A DNA stretch of 64,000 nucleotides, taken from Flavobacterium endophyticum (GTDB lineage Bacteria > Bacteroidota > Bacteroidia > Flavobacteriales > Flavobacteriaceae). Made by a program: the position numbers and the translations under genes. The DNA lies in contig NZ_RBLC01000005.1 of the NCBI RefSeq assembly GCF_003634455.1, positions 186,001-250,000 on the forward strand. Direction: 5' to 3'. The notes under the pieces were generated by a model. It was not told the origin of the DNA, did no database searches, and saw only the letters and a program-made list of their open reading frames with translations. Positions 45,388-53,795 of this stretch are shown piece by piece. Every line of letters starts with the position of its first letter. The stretch's first letter is position 1.

Positions 45388-45416
45388 TTGGGTGAGGGCC
45401 CAATTATTTAATTTTG
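45388..45416 (+). promoter_or_regulatory. Promoter-like pair ahead of SDR gene
   Basis: TTG (45388-45390), 18-base spacer, TAATTTTG (45409-45416). A small stem TAATTGGG/CCCAATTA (45385-45406) overlaps it. It lies upstream of the terminator hairpin at 45431-45468. Confidence 0.45.
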
Positions 45417-45430
45417 GGGATTATTTATTC

Positions 45431-45468
45431 AGGAATCCCTGCTACTAAAGAGCAGGGATTCCTTTTTT
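45431..45468 (+). terminator. Terminator or attenuator between small ORF and SDR
   Basis: AGGAATCCCTGCT (45431-45443), 7-base loop, AGCAGGGATTCCT (45451-45463), then a T-run. It ends the small-protein unit, but it also lies between the promoter-like pair and the SDR start. Confidence 0.88.
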
Positions 45469-45503
45469 ACTTCTGTTTTTTTAAAAACGAAAATCTCTTT
45501 GAC

Positions 45504-46358
45504 ATGAAAAAGCCAGACTCTTTTCCCGCTCAGCAGCAATCCCAACCCGGAAAAGAATATAAAATGGTTCCGGAGCCCGAAATTATCCGCAAGGACTATA
45601 CTGGAAGCAACAAGCTAAAAGGAAAAACGGCATTGATTACCGGCGGCGATAGCGGCATAGGAAGAAGCGTAGCTGTTCACTTTGCCAGAGAAGGAGCCAA
45701 TATCGCTATTGCTTATTATAACGAAACCAAAGATGCCGAAGACACCAAAAAAATGATTCTTGAAGAAGGACAAGAGTGCCTGCTACTAAAAGGCGATCTT
45801 AAAAAAGAAGCTTTTTGCAGAAACATTGTCAAGAAAACTATAACAAAATTTGGCTCTTTGAATATTTTGGTCAACAATGCCGCTGTTCAATTTCCAGAAA
45901 AAGAAATCCAGAAAATAGACAAAAAACAGATTCTAGAAACTTTCGAGACAAATATATTTCCTTTTTTTTATGTTTCAATCGAAGCGATGAAGCACATGAA
46001 AAAAGGCGACACCATCATTAATACCACCTCTGTAACAGCCTATCGCGGAAGCGTGCACCTTTTAGATTATTCGAGTACCAAAGGCTCTATTGTTTCCTTC
46101 ACGCGTTCTGCCTCGAATATGCTCGCAGAGAAAGGCATTCGTGTCAACGGAGTAGCTCCTGGACCCATATGGACGCCTTTGATTCCTTCGAGTTTTGATG
46201 GGAAAGAAGTCAAGAAATTTGGCAAAGATACCCCAATGGGCAGAGCGGGACAACCAAGCGAAGTCGCGCCAGCTTATGTTTTTTTGGCCAGCCAAGATGC
46301 AAGTTATATGACCGGCCAAATATTACATATTAACGGCGGAGAAATTGTCGGAGGCTAA
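45504..46358 (+). CDS. Short-chain dehydrogenase, general-stress (GS39/YghA) type
   Basis: The ATG at 45504 (MKKPDSFPAQQQSQPGKEYK) is chosen; the longer frame begins with a TTG upstream of the terminator. 284 residues. NAD(P) motif TGGDSGIG (46-53), NNAA segment, catalytic S176, Y189 and K193 (DYSSTK), and GAP-W loop. The N-terminal extension with PGxEYKMxPxPE is typical of the B. subtilis GS39/E. coli YghA-like group. It probably reduces an aldehyde or ketone under stress; substrate unknown. It stands with small stress-type proteins. Confidence 0.93.
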   Translation: MKKPDSFPAQQQSQPGKEYKMVPEPEIIRKDYTGSNKLKGKTALITGGDSGIGRSVAVHFAREGANIAIAYYNETKDAEDTKKMILEEGQECLLLKGDLKKEAFCRNIVKKTITKFGSLNILVNNAAVQFPEKEIQKIDKKQILETFETNIFPFFYVSIEAMKHMKKGDTIINTTSVTAYRGSVHLLDYSSTKGSIVSFTRSASNMLAEKGIRVNGVAPGPIWTPLIPSSFDGKEVKKFGKDTPMGRAGQPSEVAPAYVFLASQDASYMTGQILHINGGEIVGG

Positions 46359-46448
46359 AAATCTCAAATTTTATAAAATCATTAATACATAACCGTTTTT
46401 AAAATCGTAAATTTAAGTATCAAAAAAACAACTAATACATTTAACACA

Positions 46449-46700
46449 ATGAAAACCAAAAACTTAATATTAGGAATCGCCGCTGGATTTGCTGCCGTAG
46501 CAGTAGCCAGAATGATCATGAAAAAAACTGGGCACTGGGATGCAATGTGCGACAAGGCATCGGACATGGAAGACAAACTATTCCACAAAGGCTACAGAAA
46601 AAGAGAAAGAGAATCGTTGAGTACTCTTCCGAAAGGAGAAGAAAAAACAGTAAACAAAAAACATTACGAAGCTTCAAAGCTAAAAAATGCAGTATTATAA
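46449..46700 (+). CDS. Small YtxH-like protein
   Basis: 83 residues. One N-terminal hydrophobic segment (NLILGIAAGFAAVAVARMIM), then a basic and charged tail (KGYRKRERESLSTLPKGEEKTVNKKHYEASKLKNAV). The layout, a glycine/alanine-rich helix followed by a charged soluble tail, resembles YtxH-type stress proteins. It sits 90 bases after the SDR gene and is followed by a terminator. Function unknown. Confidence 0.72.
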   Translation: MKTKNLILGIAAGFAAVAVARMIMKKTGHWDAMCDKASDMEDKLFHKGYRKRERESLSTLPKGEEKTVNKKHYEASKLKNAVL

Positions 46701-46724
46701 AAAGCATCCAGCTTAGAAAATAAA

Positions 46725-46757
46725 AAAACGGCTTATGCTATGGTTATAAGCCGTTTT
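46725..46757. terminator. Bidirectional terminator
   Basis: AAAACGGCTTAT (46725-46736), 9-base loop, ATAAGCCGTTTT (46746-46757). It serves the small protein gene and the convergent membrane protein gene. Confidence 0.88.
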
Positions 46758-46779
46758 GCATTTAGTATACTTGCATAAA

Positions 46780-47091
46780 CTAAACAGTATCTTGATATTT
46801 TGGTTCTTCTTTGAAATGATTATGCTGTTTCAGCCTAATGATACGCTTGTGTTTCGCCGCAAGCTTTTTTTGTGAAAAATTGCTGTATAAAAACACATTC
46901 ACCTTCCGCCTTCCACGAATGAACAGCGGCAAATTAATCATAATCCCAACGACACATATCGACATCAAGATTAACAACAGGCTCATATATATAATATAGT
47001 TCAGCTCAAAAGAGCTTCTAAAATCGACCGCAAAGAAATAGGCGGCAATTGCGAAAACAAAAATCGATAAGAATAAGGATGCTATTTTCAT
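46780..47091 (-). CDS. Small membrane protein, basic tail
   Basis: The ATG at 47091 (MKIASLFLSIFVFAIAAYFF) is chosen over one 42 bases upstream because it begins at the first helix. 103 residues. Two helices (ASLFLSIFVFAIAAYFFAV and IIYMSLLLILMSICVVGIMI) and a basic cytoplasmic tail (RGRRKVNVFLYSNFSQKKLAAKHKRIIRLK). Not recognised. A -7 box TAACTTTG (47148-47155) lies upstream. It ends at the shared terminator. Confidence 0.7.
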   Translation of the reverse strand: MKIASLFLSIFVFAIAAYFFAVDFRSSFELNYIIYMSLLLILMSICVVGIMINLPLFIRGRRKVNVFLYSNFSQKKLAAKHKRIIRLKQHNHFKEEPKYQDTV

Positions 47092-47147
47092 GATTTTGTG
47101 TTTTAATTGAACTAATAAATCAGGCATGTACATTTTACCTTAGTTAT

Positions 47148-47163
47148 CAAAGTTATAATTTTG
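47148..47163. promoter_or_regulatory. Back-to-back -7 boxes
   Basis: Minus-strand TAACTTTG (47148-47155) directly abuts plus-strand TAATTTTG (47156-47163), together a near-palindrome. No good -33 element was found for either, so they are promoter candidates only. Confidence 0.4.
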
Positions 47164-47442
47164 TTAACAAAAATTTTTACATAATTTTAAGAAATAGTTA
47201 TATGAATGAAAACAGAAATTTCACTTCATTTTACAATAAGAGTAGAAATTATGTAAATTAAAATATTAATAATGTAACTATTTACGTATTAACAAAACTG
47301 AGATTTGTAAACCAAACTAAACCAATTTATTAAAAAATAAAATAAAATTAACGTAAAAACCTATCAATTGATTAAAACGGGAGAAAATGCTATGAATCTC
47401 AATTTATAAAAAATGGAATGCTTTATAAAGCATTCCATTTTT
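47164..47442 (+). ncRNA. Candidate small RNA ending at orphan terminator
   Basis: A plus-strand -7 box (47156-47163) and a strong terminator (47409-47442) bracket about 270 bases with no convincing gene. A 19-codon frame (MNENRNFTSFYNKSRNYVN) at 47202 lacks a ribosome site. No known RNA family was recognised. The start is inferred from the box alone. Confidence 0.35.
47409..47442. terminator. Orphan terminator hairpin
   Basis: AAAAATGGAATGCTTTA followed directly by its exact reverse complement, a 34-bp perfect palindrome whose outer five pairs are A-T, giving T-runs on both strands. The nearest gene ends are over 650 bases away to the left and none to the right in the same direction. Confidence 0.8.
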
Positions 47443-47571
47443 ATATCGTTAAGTAGCTGACTCCTAACTAAAAACTATATGCAATTAAAAATTCATGTGA
47501 ATAGTCGGTGAGAAACGATAGGACTTAGAACATTTTTTAATAAATTTATTGTCCTAATCTGCGACACGAAT

Positions 47572-48129
47572 ATGAAACTATACATCAAATATGATATTAA
47601 CCAGGCTTGCAGGGTAATTTTGCAAGAACAACTTGAAAAATTTGGCATTCAATACCAGCTTTTAGACTTAGGCGAGATCGAATTCAAGGAAGCAATTCCT
47701 GAAGAAATCTATTCCCAGCTGAGAGAGGCCCTAAAAAAATACGGTATCGAAATGCTCGATAACCAAAAAAGCCAGCTCATCCAAAAAATAAAAGACACTA
47801 TAGTAGAAATGGTATATGAAAAAGACAAGCTCCCTACCTCGACCATTTCATCTTATCTTTCGGATAAACTCAATCTTAGCTACGGCTATATTTCGAATAT
47901 ATTTTCTGAGCATACCTATACCTCAATAGAGAATTATATAATCATGCAGAAAATAGAGCGAGCCAAAAAGCTAATTATAGAAGACGGACTCACATTGACA
48001 GAAGTTTCTTATAAATTGAATTACAGCAGCGTAGCTCATTTATCCGGACAATTCAAAAAAACAACAGGGCTTACGCCTTCGATGTTTAAAAGGATTGTCG
48101 ATAAAAGGCGTAACATGACTAAGGAATAA
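47572..48129 (+). CDS. AraC-family transcription regulator
   Basis: 185 residues. The N-terminal 85 residues are a small alpha/beta domain (MKLYIKYDINQACRVILQEQ, FGIQYQLLDLGEIEFKEAIP) not seen as a known sensor. The C-terminal AraC double helix-turn-helix has LSDKLNLSYGYISNIFSEHT and LTLTEVSYKLNYSSVAHLSG with QFKKTTGLTPSMFKR. It is followed 45 bases later by a single-domain response regulator and then a histidine kinase, so it may act in the same pathway. Such short AraC proteins sit beside stress genes in many flavobacteria. Confidence 0.9.
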   Translation: MKLYIKYDINQACRVILQEQLEKFGIQYQLLDLGEIEFKEAIPEEIYSQLREALKKYGIEMLDNQKSQLIQKIKDTIVEMVYEKDKLPTSTISSYLSDKLNLSYGYISNIFSEHTYTSIENYIIMQKIERAKKLIIEDGLTLTEVSYKLNYSSVAHLSGQFKKTTGLTPSMFKRIVDKRRNMTKE

Positions 48130-48142
48130 AGAAATTAAACGC

Positions 48143-48150
48143 TATATTTG
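48143..48150 (+). promoter_or_regulatory. -7 box ahead of response regulator gene
   Basis: TATATTTG, 24 bases before the ATG at 48175. No -33 element was seen at the expected place. Confidence 0.4.
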
Positions 48151-48174
48151 AGATATCAAAAAAAAACCTAAACC

Positions 48175-48627
48175 ATGATTAAGGATAAGTCTCCGATAAA
48201 TATTATGCTTGCAGATGATGATGAAGATGATCGCAATTTTTTTAATGATGCAATAAAAGAATTAAAAATCAACAACAATCTGACCGTTTTCAAAAACGGA
48301 AGAGAATTGATGGATTACCTGGAGCATCCGAATACGATTCTGCCCCATATTTTATTCTTAGATTTAAACATGCCAAGCAAAAATGGGAATGAATGCCTTA
48401 AAGAAATTAGGCAGAATTCTAAATTCAAGGATATATCCATAGCCATCTATTCTACCTCATCGGCAGAAAAAGATATTGAAGAAACGTTTGTAGGCGGTGC
48501 CAATATCTACATCAAAAAACCTAATGATTTTACGAATTTAAAAAAAGTGCTTAAAGAAGTCGTCAATATAAATTGGCAATTCCATACTTCTGGATTAAAC
48601 AAAGACACTTTCTTTTTCAGCATATAA
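48175..48627 (+). CDS. Single-domain response regulator, Rcp1 type
   Basis: 150 residues. One receiver: acidic D14-D16, phospho-acceptor D63 (LFLDLNMPSKNG), YSTSS, and Lys in KKPNDF. No output domain. The kinase gene starts 18 bases after its stop, so the two form a cognate pair. It resembles the orphan regulator at 32615-33061 over the whole length, with the same C-terminal signature NINWxxHxSGLxxxTFF. Output probably runs by protein interaction or phosphate transfer. Confidence 0.93.
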   Translation: MIKDKSPINIMLADDDEDDRNFFNDAIKELKINNNLTVFKNGRELMDYLEHPNTILPHILFLDLNMPSKNGNECLKEIRQNSKFKDISIAIYSTSSAEKDIEETFVGGANIYIKKPNDFTNLKKVLKEVVNINWQFHTSGLNKDTFFFSI

Positions 48628-48645
48628 AGGCGAAAACTAAAGGAT

Positions 48646-50427
48646 ATGAAATTAAAGGAATTACTTACCCCTACACTTGTTTACAGAACAGCTCTAGGGG
48701 TATCTTTTATTTTGGTGATAAGCGTCGCTATCGTTTTTCATATCCAGATGAAAAGCTTGAACCAATCTGTAGATTTGATTTCGGATTCTAATAAGAAACA
48801 ATTTGAGCTCGAAAAAATCATCACCGAAATTATCCAAAGGGAAAGCGGGATCCGAAGCTATATCATTACCAAAGATTCCCTTTTTTATGAAAACAATCTG
48901 CAACTTAAACGAAAACTCTTCAACGGTCTTTCCCAGCTAAAAAGTGGTTATTCAAGTAGCGAAGATATCCAGAATATCGAAAACCTGAGCAAGGATATCC
49001 AAAAAAGGCTAGCGCTTTTTGAAGAAGTCTTGGCCATTTCCAATTCAAAACGTACCGACCCTGCCCTACTGCATGCCAAATTAATTGAAGGAAACATGCA
49101 GACAAAAGCTATTCAACAAAAAATATACAAGCTTATTGATAAGGAAGTTACAAAGTTAAAGTTGCACAACATCAATCATCGTTATGATATAGAAACGTCT
49201 ACAATCACAGCTTTTTCGCTCACAATCATAACTTTGGTCGTATTGTTATTTTCCCTCAACAAGATAAACCTTGATTTCGTAAAAGTAAGGAAGCTGAACG
49301 AAGAGTTGAAATTTGTCAACCAAGTTTCTGATAATGCTGAAAAAGTAGCAGGAATAAGCCATTGGAAAATAAACATCAAGACAGGCAAGTTTTTTTATTC
49401 CGATAATTTCTTTCGGATATTAGGACTCAAGCCACATGCTTTTGAACAAAATCTAGACAACTTTACTCCTTTTATCCACCCAGATGACGTAGAAGATGCG
49501 GTAAGACAGCATGAAGAGTCAATGCGAAATCATACGCCAACATCAATGATCTATAGGATTGTGCGCCAAGACGGTGAAATAAGATACATCAACTCAACAG
49601 GAGATTTTACGCATAACAGCAAAGGAGAGCTTGTCAAGATTGGCGTCAGCAATGATATTACCGAAGAATACACGAACAAGCTGGCATTGGAAGAAAAAAA
49701 CAGGACGCTGATTGCTATGAATGCTGAATTAGAATCGTTCAACCAGATTGTGAGCCATGACTTGCAGGAACCGCTCCGGAAAATACAAATGTTTATTTCC
49801 AGGATTGAAGATTCTGATTTTGAAACCATTTCAGAAAAAGGAAGGGATTATTTCTCAAAAATCAAAAATGCTGCGAATAGGATGCAAAACCTGATGATGG
49901 ATTTGGTCGACTATTCAAAAACCATAAAAGACGACAAAGTTTTTGTAAAGACCAACCTTAACAAGCTTCTCGAAGATGTGGTTCATGAACTTGCCTTAAA
50001 TATCGAAGAAAAAAATGCAGTAATCGAAATTGGCAACTTGCCGAAACTAAATACAATTCCGTTCCAAATACACCAACTATTCGTTAATCTTATTTCTAAT
50101 TCACTGAAATACAGCAAAGAAACCACACCTCCGATCATTAAGATCAAAGCGGTAAAAATCAAAAACGGAGAGAAAATCAATGATATCGAGCTTTCCGATA
50201 AAAAATATTACAAGATAACGGTAACCGATAACGGAATAGGATTCAAGCAAGAATTCTCTGAAAAGATCTTTATGCTCTTCAAGCGACTCGAAACAGACAT
50301 TGATTATTCCGGAACCGGGATAGGGCTCGCCATCTGCAAAAAGATTATCGAAAACCATAATGGATTTATCAAAGCCGAAGGCAAGCCTGATATCGGTTCT
50401 GTTTTTATCCTCTATCTCCCTAAATAA
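48646..50427 (+). CDS. CHASE3-PAS histidine kinase
   Basis: 593 residues. First helix (LGVSFILVISVAIVFHI), CHASE3-type periplasmic helical domain (residues about 40-180: IITEIIQRESGIRSYIITKDSLFYE), second helix (TAFSLTIITLVVLLFSL), a PAS domain (NIKTGKFFYSDNFFRILGL ... NHTPTSMIYRIVRQDGEIRYI), dimerisation domain with H371 in VSHDLQEPLRKIQ, and ATPase domain (NLISNSLKYS, DNGIGFKQEF, GTGIGLAICKK). It is of the bacteriophytochrome-like HWE/PAS class common in Bacteroidota. With the Rcp1-type regulator it forms a signalling unit; the signal is unknown. Confidence 0.94.
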   Translation: MKLKELLTPTLVYRTALGVSFILVISVAIVFHIQMKSLNQSVDLISDSNKKQFELEKIITEIIQRESGIRSYIITKDSLFYENNLQLKRKLFNGLSQLKSGYSSSEDIQNIENLSKDIQKRLALFEEVLAISNSKRTDPALLHAKLIEGNMQTKAIQQKIYKLIDKEVTKLKLHNINHRYDIETSTITAFSLTIITLVVLLFSLNKINLDFVKVRKLNEELKFVNQVSDNAEKVAGISHWKINIKTGKFFYSDNFFRILGLKPHAFEQNLDNFTPFIHPDDVEDAVRQHEESMRNHTPTSMIYRIVRQDGEIRYINSTGDFTHNSKGELVKIGVSNDITEEYTNKLALEEKNRTLIAMNAELESFNQIVSHDLQEPLRKIQMFISRIEDSDFETISEKGRDYFSKIKNAANRMQNLMMDLVDYSKTIKDDKVFVKTNLNKLLEDVVHELALNIEEKNAVIEIGNLPKLNTIPFQIHQLFVNLISNSLKYSKETTPPIIKIKAVKIKNGEKINDIELSDKKYYKITVTDNGIGFKQEFSEKIFMLFKRLETDIDYSGTGIGLAICKKIIENHNGFIKAEGKPDIGSVFILYLPK

Positions 50428-50578
50428 AGATTTCTTAAAGTTAAATAATGTAACATTCCGATTTGTTTGTCGTCCTACGTTCTGAAACGTTAAAATATGT
50501 TTTTGTAAAATAATTCTTAAACATAGACGTTTTCTAGAAAGTGAATTTTCTCACAGAACAATAACAATCAAATCAATC

Positions 50579-52957
50579 ATGAATCAAAAAACGAACGTTC
50601 CTTTATTAATCCTGCTCTTCCTCATCGGAAGCTGGGCAAAAGCCCAAGACAAAGTCACCATAAGCGGTACGATTGTCAACTCCCAGAGCAATGAAACCCT
50701 GATCGGGGTCAACATCTTCATCCCTGAGCTACAATCGGGGACAACCACAAACGAATACGGCTTCTTCTCCCTCTCTGTCCCAAAAGGCGATTACACCCTT
50801 CAAATCAGCTACATGGGATTCCAGACTTCTGAAGAAAAAATATCGTTGCAGCAAAATCTTCGGAAAAACATCAGCCTGGAAAGTACTACCCAGAATCTTG
50901 ATGAAATCGTAATTACCGAAAGAAAAAATATTGCCAATATCAAAAAACCTGAAATGAGCGTGAACAAGCTCTCCATTCAGGAAATTAAAAAAATGCCTGC
51001 AGTATTAGGAGAAACCGACATCCTAAAATCAATCCTTCAACTGCCTGGAGTTACGAATGCAGGCGAAGGTTCATCAGGATTTAATGTACGAGGCGGAGCA
51101 GCCGACCAGAATCTTATCCTTCTTGACGAAGCCCTGATTTATAATTCATCGCACTTATTCGGATTCTTTTCTGTTTTTAATTCAGATGCCATCAAAGATC
51201 TGAAACTATACAAAGGCGGAATTCCTTCCCGTTTCGGAGGCCGTGTTTCTTCCGTATTGGATATCTACCAGAAAGAAGGAAACAGTAATGAATTTCACAT
51301 GAATGGTGGTATCGGACTGATTTCCAGCCGACTTTTAGCAGAAGGGCCTATCGAGAAAGGAAAAGGTTCCTTTCTTGTAGCAGGAAGAAGCTCGTATGCA
51401 CATTTGTTTTTAAAGCTTACAGATAATAACAACAGCGCCTATTTTTATGACCTAAATACTAAATTGAGCTACAAGCTGAATGACAACAACAGCCTCTTTT
51501 TATCCGGATATTTCGGAAGAGACGTTTTCGATATCAACGATCAGTTCAATAATGTGTATGGAAATGCCGTATTGAACTTGAGATGGAACCATCTTTTTTC
51601 GGATAAGCTATTCTCCAACATGTCTATGATCTACAGCGATTATTACTATGGACTTAAGCTCGATTTCGTCGGATTGAACTGGGATTCTGGAATCAAGAAT
51701 TACAACTTCAAATATGATTTCAAGCATTACATAAGCGAAAAGCTAAAAATGACCTATGGTCTAAATGCTGTCTATTATGATTTCAATCCTGGAACTATTT
51801 CGCCTACAGGCCCATCTTCAGGAATCAACCACGACCAATTGGACAAAAAATACGCTCTAGAACCTGCACTTTATATCGACGCAGAGCAGGAAGTGACAGA
51901 AAAACTTAGTGTCAATTATGGTCTTCGTTATAGTATGTTCTATCGCCTTGGACAGCAAGACATGAATATCTATGCCAACAATGAAGCCGTGACTTTCAAC
52001 CAAGAACTTCAGATTTACGAAAAAGGAAAACCAATCGGAACCGAGCATTTTGGCAGTGGCAAGACAATCGCCTCTTTCGACAATCTTGAGCCTCGCCTTG
52101 CCGTATCTTATCAGTTAAGCGATAATCAGTCCATCAAAGCAAGCTACAACCGAATGAGCCAGTACATCCACTTGATTTCGAATACCTCTTCTCCTACTCC
52201 TTTGGACGTTTGGGCGCCTAGCGACAAATTCATCAAGCCGCAGCTTTTGGATCAGGTAGCTTTAGGATATTTCAGAAATTTCCACAACGACGATTATACT
52301 TTGGAAACTGAAATCTATTACAAAAAAGTAAAAAACAGAATCGATTATATCGACGGAGCCGACCTTATTGCCAATGAAGCTATCGAACAAGTAGTCTTGA
52401 ACGGAAAGTCCAGATCGTATGGTTTGGAAGTATTATTACGAAAAAATTCAGGCAAATTAAACGGCTGGATTTCTTATACTTTGTCTCGTTCCGAACAGCA
52501 GACACCGGGAAGAACGGCTGCAGAAACAGGAATCAACAACGGAAAATGGTACAGCACTGGCTATGATAAAACACACAATTTGGCTATTACCGCATCTTAT
52601 AGCTTAAACGACAAATGGTCTTTCGGAAGTACATTTGCATTGCAATCAGGACAGCCAGTTACTTATCCGAACGGTCAGTATGAATATGGGGGCATCATTG
52701 TTCCGAGTTATGGGGCGCGAAATGACGACCGTCTTCCAGCCTATCATCACTTAGATGTTTCGGCAACTTATGTTCCAAAACCAGATAAGAAAAAAGGCTG
52801 GCAAGGCGAATGGGTTTTCAGCATCTACAACTTATACAACCGCATGAATTCTGCTTCGATGACCTTTAGGCAGAATGAAGATACTGGAAGAAATGAAGCC
52901 GTAAGACTTTCGATCTTCGGAATCATTCCAAGCGTAACCTACAATTTCAAATTCTAA
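50579..52957 (+). CDS. TonB-dependent receptor
   Basis: 792 residues. Signal peptide (LLILLFLIGSWAKAQ), CarboxypepD_reg-like N-terminal domain (VTISGTIVNSQSNETLIGVNIF ... GFFSLSVPKGDYTLQISYMG), plug domain (IQEIKKMPAVLGETDILKSI ... GFNVRGGAADQNLILLDEALI), and a C-terminal beta barrel ending in aromatic F (GIIPSVTYNFKF). It is shorter than SusC-type receptors, and no SusD gene follows. The next gene, 16 bases on, is a DUF4249 lipoprotein, a known Bacteroidota pairing whose substrate is unsettled. It should import a ligand across the outer membrane using TonB. Confidence 0.95.
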   Translation: MNQKTNVPLLILLFLIGSWAKAQDKVTISGTIVNSQSNETLIGVNIFIPELQSGTTTNEYGFFSLSVPKGDYTLQISYMGFQTSEEKISLQQNLRKNISLESTTQNLDEIVITERKNIANIKKPEMSVNKLSIQEIKKMPAVLGETDILKSILQLPGVTNAGEGSSGFNVRGGAADQNLILLDEALIYNSSHLFGFFSVFNSDAIKDLKLYKGGIPSRFGGRVSSVLDIYQKEGNSNEFHMNGGIGLISSRLLAEGPIEKGKGSFLVAGRSSYAHLFLKLTDNNNSAYFYDLNTKLSYKLNDNNSLFLSGYFGRDVFDINDQFNNVYGNAVLNLRWNHLFSDKLFSNMSMIYSDYYYGLKLDFVGLNWDSGIKNYNFKYDFKHYISEKLKMTYGLNAVYYDFNPGTISPTGPSSGINHDQLDKKYALEPALYIDAEQEVTEKLSVNYGLRYSMFYRLGQQDMNIYANNEAVTFNQELQIYEKGKPIGTEHFGSGKTIASFDNLEPRLAVSYQLSDNQSIKASYNRMSQYIHLISNTSSPTPLDVWAPSDKFIKPQLLDQVALGYFRNFHNDDYTLETEIYYKKVKNRIDYIDGADLIANEAIEQVVLNGKSRSYGLEVLLRKNSGKLNGWISYTLSRSEQQTPGRTAAETGINNGKWYSTGYDKTHNLAITASYSLNDKWSFGSTFALQSGQPVTYPNGQYEYGGIIVPSYGARNDDRLPAYHHLDVSATYVPKPDKKKGWQGEWVFSIYNLYNRMNSASMTFRQNEDTGRNEAVRLSIFGIIPSVTYNFKF

Positions 52958-52973
52958 TCAGACAAACGATATC

Positions 52974-53795
52974 ATGAAAAATATAAAATATATAGCCATT
53001 CTTTTCTTATCAATACTTTGCTTCAGCTGTGAAGAAGTAGTTGATGTCGATCTAAACACGACGCCACCAAGACTTGTTATCGATGCTTCGATTGACTGGA
53101 TCAAAGGAACCGACGGAGCTTCGCAGAAAATCAAACTGACAACTACGACTGGGTATTTTCAAAGCGTCATTCCTGTAGTTTCTAATGCCACGGTTTTTGT
53201 TACGAACAGCAGCAATACGGTCTTTACTTTTACAGAAACTCCCGGAACTGGAGAATATTTCTGTACCGATTTTCAGCCAGTGATAGGAGAAACCTATGTC
53301 TTGACCGTAGTCCGTGATGGACAAACCTATACAGCAACAGAAAAGATGATGGCTGTTCCTGAAATTACAAGGACAGAACAGAATAACGAAGGCGGATTTT
53401 CAGGCGATGATACCGAAGTTAAGTTCTTCTATAACGATAATGGCAATGAAGACAATTTCTACCTGAGCAAATTTGTGACAGGCCGACTTCCTTACCCTGA
53501 CTATGATGTCCTAGACGACAAATTCTTTCAAGGCAATGAAATGTTTGGCGTTTTCACGCACGAAGATTTTGTAACTGGCGACGAACTCAACATTTCTCTA
53601 TTGGGAATTTCAGAGCGCTACTATAACTATATGTATATCTTGATCGGTATTTCCGAAGGCGGTGGCGGCGGTCCATTCCAGACAACGCCAGCGAACGTAA
53701 GAGGAAATATCATCAATCAGACCAACAGTAGCAATTACGCTTTAGGATATTTTAGAGTATCGGAAAGAGTCGATATGACCTATACGATAGAATAA
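52974..53795 (+). CDS. DUF4249 family lipoprotein
   Basis: 273 residues. Signal segment (YIAILFLSILCFSC) ends in a lipobox cysteine, followed by EEVVDVDLNTTPPRLVIDASID, the usual DUF4249 start. The remainder is beta-rich with an early Ig-like part (VVSNATVFVTNSSNTVFTFTE ... YVLTVVRDGQTYTATEKM). The family always sits beside TonB-dependent receptors and is thought to be their surface partner, in the way SusD serves SusC; no substrate is established. Its stop codon abuts that of the convergent rhodanese gene with no base between. Confidence 0.92.
   Translation: MKNIKYIAILFLSILCFSCEEVVDVDLNTTPPRLVIDASIDWIKGTDGASQKIKLTTTTGYFQSVIPVVSNATVFVTNSSNTVFTFTETPGTGEYFCTDFQPVIGETYVLTVVRDGQTYTATEKMMAVPEITRTEQNNEGGFSGDDTEVKFFYNDNGNEDNFYLSKFVTGRLPYPDYDVLDDKFFQGNEMFGVFTHEDFVTGDELNISLLGISERYYNYMYILIGISEGGGGGPFQTTPANVRGNIINQTNSSNYALGYFRVSERVDMTYTIE

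Larger units (their letters stand above)
47092..47571. other. Divergent intergenic region with orphan terminator
   Basis: 480 very AT-rich bases. It holds two abutting -7-like boxes at 47148-47163, a terminator hairpin at 47409-47442 that is not near any gene end, and a possible 19-codon frame at 47202. The 130 bases after the hairpin, ahead of the AraC gene, show no clear promoter. Confidence 0.45.
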
